Source of the DNA: a virus
Direction: 5' to 3' (one strand)
DNA: 30,856 nt
IMG/VR virus record: IMGVR_UViG_3300046010_000778
Coordinates: 1-30,856 of that record
Every line of letters begins with the position of its first letter. The first letter of the stretch is position 1. Below the pieces are notes generated by a model. The model was not told where the DNA came from and searched no databases. It was given only the letters and a program-made list of their open reading frames with translations. Position numbers and translations under genes: made by a program. Positions 22,709-28,989 of this stretch are shown here, one piece after another.

Positions 22709-22794
22709 TTGCCTTTATTAATTAAGTAATACCATAGCCAAATCACTTTTGACCTTATTAGTTCATATAGTGCAATTACAATTAAGTATTTCAT
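22705..22794 (-). CDS. Possible 29-aa membrane microprotein
   Basis: ATG at 22794, TGA at 22707-22705, overlapping the next start by 4 nt (ATGA). It begins 4 nt after the stop of the DnaA-like gene. Hydrophobic and aromatic (MKYLIVIALYELI, IWLWYYLINKGK), it could span or lie on the membrane. The tight fit on both sides supports translation, though its shortness limits certainty. Confidence 0.55.
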   Translation of the reverse strand: MKYLIVIALYELIRSKVIWLWYYLINKGK

Positions 22795-22798
22795 AGCT

Positions 22799-23275
22799 TT
22801 ATAGTCTAATGTTTTTATTCATTGAATAGAATGCTTCTAATCTTAAAGTGATTAACTCGTGTTGTTCAGTTCCTTTAGTAGCTTCTAATAGGTTGTTTAG
22901 GTTTTCAATTATTTTGAATTCGTATCTTGGTTGATTCAATTGCTTTTCTAAATCGTGCAACTTCTTCTTAAAGATGTCTTCTTGTGATAGTTCTTGTTCT
23001 ACTTCACCACCAAGTAGTTTTAATATTAAATTCTTGCAGTCTAATATCTTTGTGTTGTATTCTTCATACATTGAAAAGTTCTTTAGTGAGTGTACTACTG
23101 TAGCGTGATTCATATCGAAGTCTGATGCTATAGATTGTAAGCTTCTTTTCTTATATAGCTTTCTTACTAAATAGAAGTATAATGCTCTGCCTTCTATTAT
23201 TTCTCGTTTCCTGCAATTTTCTGTTATATCTACTTTTAGTTCTCTTAATATTAATTCTTTTATCTGATTTTCCAT
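22799..23275 (-). CDS. DnaA domain IV-like protein, 158 aa
   Basis: Residues about 14-68 resemble the C-terminal DNA-binding domain of DnaA: helices with RKREIIEGRALYFYLVRKL, then SLQSIASDFDMNHATVVHSLKN, where the NHATVVHSLK segment corresponds to the DnaA-box-reading signature (D-H-x-T-V-x-x-A in DnaA). No AAA+ domain is present. The remainder is a helical, charged tail. A free DnaA domain IV could bind phage or host DnaA boxes to help start replication, or block host DnaA. The gene lies 2 nt after the methyltransferase stop. Confidence 0.82.
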   Translation of the reverse strand: MENQIKELILRELKVDITENCRKREIIEGRALYFYLVRKLYKKRSLQSIASDFDMNHATVVHSLKNFSMYEEYNTKILDCKNLILKLLGGEVEQELSQEDIFKKKLHDLEKQLNQPRYEFKIIENLNNLLEATKGTEQHELITLRLEAFYSMNKNIRL

Positions 23276-23277
23276 TA

Positions 23278-23919
23278 TTAAAATAGTTTAGTTTGATTTG
23301 TATGGTTTACTATTCTTTGTATTGCTTTGTCGTAATACTCTTTGTCTAATTCACAAGCTGTTAGTTCAAATCCGTAATCGTGACAAGCTATTGCTATTGA
23401 ACCTGAACCTAAATGTGTGTCAAGTATTTTATCTCCTTCTTGAGCATATTTATCTAATATCCATTTATAAAGTTTAGATGGCTTTTGTGTTGGATGCATT
23501 GGTTTTTCTTGCCATAAATGAGTTCTATGTAGATTAAACATTCTTGTTACTTCTTTTGTAGAAGTCCAAGCCATTTCTCCATCGCTCATTGTTAAATCCT
23601 GTTGTCCTTTATACCAAAATATCCAAGACTTTGTAGGTTCTAAAAATTCTGTAAAATAATTACCTCCCCAAATTATTTGGTTTTTAGATACTCTTTTTAA
23701 TTCGTTGAAATATTCTTCAGATGGTATTGCATTATCCCATCCTTTAAATTCGTGATGTTTTCTTATTTGAGTTCCATTTTTAATACTTTTCTTTTGTCCA
23801 TCTATTCCTATACCATAAGGCGGGTCTACAATAGCTAAATCAAAATAGTTATCAGGATAACGAGCCATCAAAAGCATATTATCTTCGTTCGTTATTGTTA
23901 TTTTATCTGTTACTTTCAT
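23278..23919 (-). CDS. DNA methyltransferase (N6-adenine/N4-cytosine type)
   Basis: The 213-aa protein transfers a methyl group from SAM to an exocyclic amine of DNA. The catalytic motif DPPYG is at residues 32-36 and the SAM-binding motif DTHLGSGS at 167-174, the order of beta-class enzymes. KPMHPTQKP (about residue 140) is also typical of this class. The target domain between them is short, so the site is likely short. It is an orphan enzyme (no cognate restriction gene next to it) and probably protects phage DNA from host restriction. It shares the operon with the exonuclease. Confidence 0.92.
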   Translation of the reverse strand: MKVTDKITITNEDNMLLMARYPDNYFDLAIVDPPYGIGIDGQKKSIKNGTQIRKHHEFKGWDNAIPSEEYFNELKRVSKNQIIWGGNYFTEFLEPTKSWIFWYKGQQDLTMSDGEMAWTSTKEVTRMFNLHRTHLWQEKPMHPTQKPSKLYKWILDKYAQEGDKILDTHLGSGSIAIACHDYGFELTACELDKEYYDKAIQRIVNHTNQTKLF

Positions 23920-23922
23920 AGC

Positions 23923-24696
23923 TTATAGTATTCCACGCATTACATATTGATTCAAATCTACTTCGTCTTGTCCAAAGAAGTATTTGTAATTAGCAATACC
24001 TTGTTCAAGTTTGTCTTTACCTTTTTGGTAGAAGTCATCACTACATTCAAAGATTCCAATGTCTAAACTGCCTTTGTCAATACATACAAATATGAATTCA
24101 TCTACTCCAAACATTTCTTTGTACATATAAGCTTGTAAGTCGTAAGAGTATTTATCTGCTGAATATCTAAATTCATTTAGTCCTGTAGTAGTTTTTAAAT
24201 CTATTATTTGATTGCCTCTTAAAATATCTGCTTTGGCTCTAAATGGTATTCCATCTATCATAGCTACTTCAGGTATTTCAAATTCTGCACCCATAAAATA
24301 ACTTGTAGCTTCATTGTTCTTTAGTATTGCATCAGCTAATCTTTCAGCATCTCTTAATTCGTTTGTAGTGTATACGTTTTGTTTTTCTTCTACTGCAAGT
24401 TTATATTCTTTTGCTGCTTTAGTTTTACAATCTACAAATGTAAAGTCGTCTATCTTATTAGGTTCAAGTATAAGTGTGTGAAATAGTTTACCATCTCTTA
24501 ATGGTTGCGTTTCTGCTTGTCCGTATTTTGTAACGTACTTATATGTTTTAGGTGATTTAAGCACCATCTTTAGACTTGATGAAGATAATGCTTGTTTTCC
24601 TAAATAACCATAGTAGAAGTCATCGTCATACATATTATCTAATAGTTCCTGTTTGTCCCAAATCTTGTTATCGAATGTTTTAATTTTTTCTTGCAT
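23923..24696 (-). CDS. RecE-like PD-(D/E)XK exonuclease (DUF3799-type)
   Basis: The 257-aa protein fits exonuclease VIII/Cas4-like nucleases. Visible are H73 in LFHTLILEP, the metal ligands D157 and D166 with K168 (FRAKADI ... IIDLKTTTG) and the QxxxY motif at Q188-Y192 (QAYMY). Such enzymes degrade one strand from double-strand ends and leave 3' tails for a single-strand annealing protein. Its expected partner is the ERF protein at 30257-30835, with the SSB; the pair is split about 6 kb apart. The gene overlaps the preceding 65-aa gene by 17 nt. Confidence 0.9.
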   Translation of the reverse strand: MQEKIKTFDNKIWDKQELLDNMYDDDFYYGYLGKQALSSSSLKMVLKSPKTYKYVTKYGQAETQPLRDGKLFHTLILEPNKIDDFTFVDCKTKAAKEYKLAVEEKQNVYTTNELRDAERLADAILKNNEATSYFMGAEFEIPEVAMIDGIPFRAKADILRGNQIIDLKTTTGLNEFRYSADKYSYDLQAYMYKEMFGVDEFIFVCIDKGSLDIGIFECSDDFYQKGKDKLEQGIANYKYFFGQDEVDLNQYVMRGIL

Positions 24697-24877
24697 CTTG
24701 TATAATTAAGTCGTAAATATAATAGTGTGTTTGTATGTCTCTTTCAGTTGAATCTATCATTGCCATAAATTGGTCATCATTTAATTGTGCGTTGAAGTAT
24801 TCGTGGTATATCCATTGCAAGTCCCGCTCTAAAGATTGTATCTTGCTGAATATCTTTATAGTTGCATCTTCATTCAT
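24680..24877 (-). CDS. Hypothetical helical protein, 65 aa
   Basis: Acidic, all-helical protein (IFSKIQSLERDLQWIYHEYFN, DDQFMAMIDSTERDIQTHYYIYDL). It overlaps both neighbours (8 nt with the 70-aa gene, 17 nt with the exonuclease), so translation is probably coupled. The size and helix pattern suggest a small dimer or partner protein. Not recognised. Confidence 0.72.
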   Translation of the reverse strand: MNEDATIKIFSKIQSLERDLQWIYHEYFNAQLNDDQFMAMIDSTERDIQTHYYIYDLIIQDARKN

Positions 24878-25082
24878 ATATTGTTATGTTATTTAGATTG
24901 TTCATTGTTTCTTCATAGTTTAGAATGTTATCTATTTCTTGCGTAAAGTAAGCTGATTCATTCCAATCCTGCTCTAAAGCTGATAGTACTGCTTTTAGTT
25001 TAAGTGCTGCGTAATCGTTTTCTAATGTTTCTAAAACGTAGATTACATTCTCTAATTCTGTTTTGATTTCTTGCTTTGTCAT
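24870..25082 (-). CDS. Hypothetical acidic protein, 70 aa, first gene of operon
   Basis: Start chosen at ATG 25082 (MTKQEIKTELENVI). A longer frame starts at GTG inside the promoter -7 region and is rejected. The protein is helical and acidic (VLETLENDYAALKLKAVLSALEQDW), ending with an Asn-rich tail. It is the first gene after the promoter at 25106, with a 23-nt leader. No family is recognised. Confidence 0.75.
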   Translation of the reverse strand: MTKQEIKTELENVIYVLETLENDYAALKLKAVLSALEQDWNESAYFTQEIDNILNYEETMNNLNNITIYE

Positions 25083-25105
25083 AATGTTTGGTTTTAATGT
25101 TGAAG

Positions 25106-25136
25106 CAAATATAAACACTTTTTTAACAACTGCAAA
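25106..25136 (-). promoter_or_regulatory. Bacteroidota-type promoter, TTTG-N19-TATATTTG
   Basis: On the minus strand -33 TTTG (25136-25133) and -7 TATATTTG (25113-25106) are 19 bp apart, a near-ideal Bacteroidota promoter. It lies just downstream of a terminator and drives the exonuclease-methyltransferase-terminase transcript. Confidence 0.88.
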
Positions 25137-25153
25137 GTATTAACATAATTTTA

Positions 25154-25182
25154 ACAAAAAAAAGGATAGCTAATTGCTACCC
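25154..25182 (-). terminator. Rho-independent terminator overlapping the end of the 42-aa gene
   Basis: On the minus strand GGGTAGC pairs with GCTATCC (one G-U pair) around a 5-nt loop (AATTA) followed by eight Ts. The stop codon of the upstream gene lies inside the hairpin, so ribosomes reaching the stop may affect folding. Confidence 0.88.
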
Positions 25183-25298
25183 TCTAATTTTAGTTTTATA
25201 ATCTTTCTGTATACTGCATTAACTCTTTCAGAATTCAAACCTCTATTGTAATTGAATTTCATAATGCGTTGTATTCTTTGTAATGGTGATTGTTTCAT
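25170..25298 (-). CDS. Small basic protein, 42 aa
   Basis: ATG at 25298, TAG at 25172-25170. It is basic and helical with MKQSPLQRIQRIMKFNYNRG at the start and a RVNAVYRKIIKLKLEG helix after. It starts 2 nt after the stop of the MazG-like gene, and its stop lies in the terminator stem. The layout is typical of the last gene in an operon. Function unknown. Confidence 0.72.
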   Translation of the reverse strand: MKQSPLQRIQRIMKFNYNRGLNSERVNAVYRKIIKLKLEGSN

Positions 25299-25300
25299 AT

Positions 25301-25522
25301 CTATAGTCTTTTAAGTTTCTCAAGATAAAGCAAAGCATCCATCAGTTCTTCTGAAATATGCGTTATCCATTCATCTCTTGTTAAATCATCTCTATCCATT
25401 GTAGTGCCATATTTCTTTATTCCTACTTCACTACGTTGTTTGAACTTATTAATTACTGATTGCACTACACTATCTTTTACTTGTGCTTCAATCCATTCGG
25501 TCATTGTATCTTTTACTTTCAT
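25301..25522 (-). CDS. MazG-like small protein, 73 aa (tentative)
   Basis: The segment SEVGIKKYGTTMDRDDLTRDEWITHISEELMDALLYLEKLK resembles the Y-G-T-x-x-D-R-x-D-L ... EExxDAxxYL pattern of phage proteins related to MazG-like or dATP/dGTP pyrophosphohydrolase families (metal-binding EE and D in one helix). The protein has 73 residues, so it may be only a minimal all-alpha version. Nucleotide pool control is a possible role. It lies among small unknown genes, with a 3-nt gap to the preceding 84-aa gene. Confidence 0.68.
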   Translation of the reverse strand: MKVKDTMTEWIEAQVKDSVVQSVINKFKQRSEVGIKKYGTTMDRDDLTRDEWITHISEELMDALLYLEKLKRL

Positions 25523-25525
25523 ATC

Positions 25526-25780
25526 TTATAATAATTTACTTTGGTTAACATATAATTCCATAATCTTTTTTGTTGCTTCATATTCGCTGAACTCTACTTT
25601 CTTGTTATTCTCTTTCAAATAGATTACATTTTTATAATCACTTGGAATATATTTGACTATGTGAAATCTTTTATTAGTGTTTGCTTCTAATGAATAAGCA
25701 ACGTTTCTTTTAACGCAATACACCATAGCATCTACTTCTTTATAGTTTGCCTGATATATTTCTATTTTACGTTTAGCCAT
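25526..25780 (-). CDS. Hypothetical protein, 84 aa
   Basis: Mixed alpha/beta, basic protein (MAKRKIEIYQANYKEVDAMVYC, VIYLKENNKKVEFSEYEATKKIMELY). Its start overlaps the end of the 119-aa gene by 8 nt. No recognisable motif. Confidence 0.7.
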   Translation of the reverse strand: MAKRKIEIYQANYKEVDAMVYCVKRNVAYSLEANTNKRFHIVKYIPSDYKNVIYLKENNKKVEFSEYEATKKIMELYVNQSKLL

Positions 25781-26132
25781 CTATTCTTAAAAATTCTGCA
25801 TTAGCATATTCTGAAAACCACTCTTTGTTATCGTTATACTTTTCAATAACTGCATTTATCATTACAAGTTCATCCAAGTTTGAAGTGGTTAGCTTTGTAG
25901 TTAAATCTTCAATACTTCTTAATATGTTTGTAGTCATTTCCGCATCAGTGTTGTAAATCTTCCTGTATTCATCATAAACAGTTGTTTCAAGGTGACTATT
26001 CACTTTATTAAGTAAATGCTTTAAAGCACCGTTATATTGCTTTGTGAAGCGTAAATTTTCATTACATTCTAATAGCAGTTGTGATAGTAGTACTGATTTT
26101 AAAAATTCTAATTGTATTGGATTTTCTTTCAT
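25773..26132 (-). CDS. Hypothetical helical protein, 119 aa
   Basis: All-helical protein, acidic at its end (EWFSEYANAEFLRIDG). The N-terminal half includes LLSQLLLECNENLRFTKQYN and a HLLNKVNSHLE segment. It overlaps the nuclease gene upstream by 4 nt (ATGA) and the 84-aa gene downstream by 8 nt. Proteins like this occur in replication clusters of Bacteroidota phages, by my recollection. No function assigned. Confidence 0.72.
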   Translation of the reverse strand: MKENPIQLEFLKSVLLSQLLLECNENLRFTKQYNGALKHLLNKVNSHLETTVYDEYRKIYNTDAEMTTNILRSIEDLTTKLTTSNLDELVMINAVIEKYNDNKEWFSEYANAEFLRIDG

Positions 26133-26521
26133 AATTTTAATGCTTGATTAATTTCTAAATATGTAACTTCTTTTTCTATTCGTTGTGTGTTGTAAAATTG
26201 TGTTGTAGCAGGGTTCTTATTGTTTATTTCAAACGTTGGGTGTATCTTATGCAAGTTAAAACTAAATACTCCTTCAGGCGTTGAATTAATATAAATTGGA
26301 ATATCTAAATGCTTTTCACATTCTTCTATCATTGCATCATATTTTTTCTTTTCAAGTAGTAGTGTTGGGTAGTGTCGTTTCCTGCATTTTAATTCTATTC
26401 GATGTCCTGCAGTGGGACTATAACAATCCCACCTTGACATCTGATTTTTTGATTTAACTAAATCAGGGTAAACGTTCAAGCGTAAAAACTCGAACAAATC
26501 CGCCTCGTTCCAATTAATCAT
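26129..26521 (-). CDS. PD-(D/E)XK nuclease-like protein, 130 aa
   Basis: The small protein carries the nuclease fingerprint: D32 in MSRWDCYSPTAGH, then E43 and K45 in RIELKCR, followed by a helix (LLLEKKKYDAMIEEC) and strands (IPIYINSTPEGVFSF). This D-x(10)-E-x-K spacing matches the PD-(D/E)XK core of Holliday-junction resolvase-like and restriction-like nucleases. It may process replication or recombination intermediates. The gene overlaps the neighbours by 8 and 4 nt. Activity is inferred; the substrate is unknown. Confidence 0.78.
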   Translation of the reverse strand: MINWNEADLFEFLRLNVYPDLVKSKNQMSRWDCYSPTAGHRIELKCRKRHYPTLLLEKKKYDAMIEECEKHLDIPIYINSTPEGVFSFNLHKIHPTFEINNKNPATTQFYNTQRIEKEVTYLEINQALKL

Positions 26522-26903
26522 TTACTTCATATTCGTTAAAAACTTTTCTTAAATCAGAAAGTGTATCTCTCCAACAAGAACCACAATTTGAATGCTGTAT
26601 TTTAACTTCAAATACCCTTTCGTAAATAGCTTGAATTTGCCATTGTTCGTTTGGTGTTAAGCTGCCTTTCTTTGGTGATATAAAAGGTTTTAAAGCTTCA
26701 TAATCTGATTCTGTTAAACAGTTAACTTTTCTTCTATAAGGAATTAAGTTGTTTAGTTTTGCTTTACGTTCATCACATCCACAATCTAAACCTGTTGCTT
26801 TGCTAAATGTTTCTACTACTTTTTTAATTCCTGTTGCTTCAGTAATTTTTTCGATGGTGTCACCTAATCCTTTTGATGGTGCTTTTGTTCTTGCTTTTGC
26901 CAT
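26514..26903 (-). CDS. Cys-containing conserved phage protein, 129 aa
   Basis: The N-terminus (MAKARTKAPSKGLGDTIEKI) is basic, followed by TEATGIKKVVETFSKATGLDCGCDERKAKLNNL. Cysteines C41, C43, C62, C107 and C110 (CGC and NCGSCW) could bind a metal. The GLGDTIEKITEATGIKK and CGCDERK segments are familiar from Bacteroidota phages and prophages, where the function is not known to me. It lies between the sigma-like gene and the nuclease gene (8-nt overlap). Possibly DNA- or polymerase-associated. Confidence 0.78.
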   Translation of the reverse strand: MAKARTKAPSKGLGDTIEKITEATGIKKVVETFSKATGLDCGCDERKAKLNNLIPYRRKVNCLTESDYEALKPFISPKKGSLTPNEQWQIQAIYERVFEVKIQHSNCGSCWRDTLSDLRKVFNEYEVND

Positions 26904-26905
26904 AA

Positions 26906-27445
26906 TTAATAAATTGAGTTATAATCGTTTTCTATGTAATCAGTGTAATCTTTTTGGAATTTATCCTTTAAAATAATCTTGTAATTCTTAATTGAATTGA
27001 ATATTGAAATTAAACTGATATTAGTTTCTTTGGCTATATCACGCATAGATAAATCTGTGTCCCTGTACAGCTTAAATAGTTTCCTGTCGTACCAATCCCA
27101 ATTCTTTATTTCTTCATCAATTAACATACAGATGTCATTATAAGCTTTGTGTTCTTCTATATTTGAATCGTCAAATAGTTCCCAACATCCATCAAAAGAT
27201 ACCTTATTAACCTTTTTCTTTTTGTTGTAATATTGATAAAACAAAGAACGCAAAGTAAAGTACATATATCCTTTTCTTACCTCACCACTTGAATCAATCA
27301 ATTTATCAGCATCTGCATACTTCCAAAGTGCAATGTAAGATTCTTGTACTATGTCTTCAGCATAGTCATATTCACCAAATGTCTGAATAACTTTTATCCA
27401 TTCGGAATGATGTTCGGCTACTTTGCCAAGCCATTGGTTATTCAT
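26906..27445 (-). CDS. Sigma-70-like regulator, 179 aa
   Basis: Start chosen at ATG 27445, inside the end of the 70-aa membrane gene (8-nt overlap); an upstream TTG would add ten residues. The layout is that of a small sigma factor: region 2-like helices with YDYAEDIVQESYIALWKYAD (residues about 26-45) and GYMYFTLRSLFYQYYNKKK, and a region 4-like helix-turn-helix with YDRKLFKLYRDTDLSMRDIAKETNISL (about 119-145). It likely directs RNA polymerase to phage promoters or acts as a DNA-binding regulator. Confidence 0.82.
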   Translation of the reverse strand: MNNQWLGKVAEHHSEWIKVIQTFGEYDYAEDIVQESYIALWKYADADKLIDSSGEVRKGYMYFTLRSLFYQYYNKKKKVNKVSFDGCWELFDDSNIEEHKAYNDICMLIDEEIKNWDWYDRKLFKLYRDTDLSMRDIAKETNISLISIFNSIKNYKIILKDKFQKDYTDYIENDYNSIY

Positions 27446-27650
27446 AGGTATTCCAAATAATTGTAAAAGATACAATACCTAAAAGAACTTGAATAGTGTG
27501 TTCAGTTCCATCGTCAAAATGTTCAGGGTTGTATAACCAACCTACCATAAATCCAATAACAGGGCTAATAATCAATTCCCCACCATACCTTTGAATCATC
27601 ATTAAGATAACCCATACCACTGCTGCAATAGCAAATAAAATTGTAATCAT
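27438..27650 (-). CDS. Small membrane protein, 70 aa
   Basis: Two or three hydrophobic segments: residues 1-19 (MITILFAIAAVVWVILMMI), 25-40 (LIISPVIGFMVGWLYN), and 53-66 (TIQVLLGIVSFTII), with an acidic loop (PEHFDDGTEHT) between the second and third. It is an inner-membrane protein by topology. It overlaps the sigma-like gene by 8 nt. Early phage membrane proteins of this size can act in exclusion or lysis control, but there is no direct evidence. Confidence 0.72.
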   Translation of the reverse strand: MITILFAIAAVVWVILMMIQRYGGELIISPVIGFMVGWLYNPEHFDDGTEHTIQVLLGIVSFTIIWNTYE

Positions 27651-27711
27651 ATAAATAGTTTAAATTAATAATCAATTCTTCTTTTCTGACTATTCTAAAC
27701 TAATTTATTTT

Positions 27712-28011
27712 TTATAGATATAATTTAGCATCTATTACACCAAACTTTTTCTCTACTTCTACAGGTCTAACCTGAAAGTTAACATAAACGTGCGTTAAAT
27801 TTTCATCTTTTTTATACATATTCTTAACTGCATCAGCTACATCTGTAAAATGTAATTCATTTTCTAATTCAATTAAGTCTTCTATTTGTTCTAACTTCAA
27901 AAGTACATCTTGCACAAAAGAAAACATAACTTTATTATCACAGAATACTAATCCTGTTCGTGATGCTGAAGTTTTTAATTCCTGAATTTGGTTTTTAATA
28001 GTTGTTTTCAT
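27712..28011 (-). CDS. Hypothetical protein, 99 aa
   Basis: Start taken at ATG 28011 (MKTTIKNQIQEL); the longer frame would read through a -7-like TATATTTA. The protein is mixed alpha/beta (LKTSASRTGLVFCDNK, VLLKLEQIEDLIELENELHF, VYVNFQVRPVEVEKKFG). It has a promoter-like element directly upstream and is separated from the 70-aa membrane gene by 61 bp. No family recognised. Confidence 0.72.
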   Translation of the reverse strand: MKTTIKNQIQELKTSASRTGLVFCDNKVMFSFVQDVLLKLEQIEDLIELENELHFTDVADAVKNMYKKDENLTHVYVNFQVRPVEVEKKFGVIDAKLYL

Positions 28012-28015
28012 TTTG

Positions 28016-28041
28016 TAAATATAATTAAAAGTTATTAACAA
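28016..28041 (-). promoter_or_regulatory. Possible promoter TATATTTA with shared TTGTTAATAAC element
   Basis: TATATTTA on the minus strand is one base off the -7 consensus and lies 4 nt before the 99-aa start, so transcripts would be leaderless or nearly so. The upstream TTGTTAATAAC is identical to the element in the promoter near 20466. Confidence 0.45.
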
Positions 28042-28042
28042 T

Positions 28043-28987
28043 TTAAAATAGTTCAGTTTGAATAATTGGCTTATAGCTTGAATCGTACCTTTTATTTTTC
28101 CCTTTTGGGTATGTTTGTATATTTAGTTTTAAATTTTTAATACAGTTGTTTTTGAAAGTTTTACTTCCTTTAAAAAAAATATATCTATGCTTTGGTAAAA
28201 TTTCAATTTTTGTTAATTGTAGTTTTTTAATTATATCTTTAGAACAAGGAACTAACTCAAAATTACACATTATATCGTCAAATGTATTGTCTAAATTTAA
28301 TAGTATTTTTAGTTTATTCCAATCGTCTATATTTGGGAAACTAAAACCATCATCTATTCTAAACCAATGTGCAGCAGTGTCTTTATATCCAAATTCTATA
28401 TCTAATTTTTTAGAAGTCCAAAATCCTTTATTTTTTTTTAAATATAAAGCAATTTCAACTTTATTAATTTTATCTTCATTTAATCTTCTTTTTATTAATT
28501 TTGCATTTATTTTATTGTTTTTTTGATAATGACCAATATTTCTAAAATGAAATTCATCTCCAAATTTATCTATTAATTTAGTTGTATTAGAAGTTAAACC
28601 TGTATAAATAAAATTAGTTGCTTGATAAATATACCCGTTATGATTCATATTTGCATCAGCAAAAGAAACTATAATTTTATTATTTGGTAATTTTTTAATA
28701 GAATTAGAGACAAAGTATGATAACATATTTTTATCTATATTATCATTTACAACAAGTCTATTTAATTCTAAAACATTTTCTTTAAAATCATTACCACAAA
28801 TACTTTCAGATAATGTGCTACTTGGTGGCATTCCAAAAGTTATAACTCCATTTAAAATATTATCTACATATAAACCAAAAGAATAAGATATACTACAAAG
28901 TCTTTTAGCGTAATGCTTATTTAACAACCAATCCTTACATAGATAGCTATCTATACTTTTTACCGAATATTTTTCTTTTATACTCAT
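28043..28987 (-). CDS. Mom-like DNA adenine modification protein, 314 aa
   Basis: Residues 1-170 fit the Mom family, GNAT-fold proteins that change adenine in phage DNA to N6-carbamoylmethyl-adenine in phage Mu. Visible are WLLNKHYAKRL, GVITFGMPPSSTLS, NVLELNRLVVND, IIVSFADANMNHNGYIYQAT and DEFHFRNIGHY. Residues about 173-240 form a helical domain with GYKDTAAHWFRIDDGFSFP and DDWNKLKILL, which I recall in phage methylases and Mom-like proteins as a possible DNA-recognition part. The end (HRYIFFKG ... YPKGKNKRYD) is typical of longer Mom-like proteins. The gene is more AT-rich than its neighbours (8 of 60 bases are G/C at 28441-28500), a sign of transfer. The modification would block host restriction. 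Confidence 0.85.
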   Translation of the reverse strand: MSIKEKYSVKSIDSYLCKDWLLNKHYAKRLCSISYSFGLYVDNILNGVITFGMPPSSTLSESICGNDFKENVLELNRLVVNDNIDKNMLSYFVSNSIKKLPNNKIIVSFADANMNHNGYIYQATNFIYTGLTSNTTKLIDKFGDEFHFRNIGHYQKNNKINAKLIKRRLNEDKINKVEIALYLKKNKGFWTSKKLDIEFGYKDTAAHWFRIDDGFSFPNIDDWNKLKILLNLDNTFDDIMCNFELVPCSKDIIKKLQLTKIEILPKHRYIFFKGSKTFKNNCIKNLKLNIQTYPKGKNKRYDSSYKPIIQTELF

Positions 28988-28989
28988 AA

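Noticed and set aside
24870-25118. Longer start (GTG at 25118) for the 70-aa gene, and similar TTG starts for other genes
   Set aside because: The extra codons run through the -7 promoter elements, so the downstream ATG is the better start.
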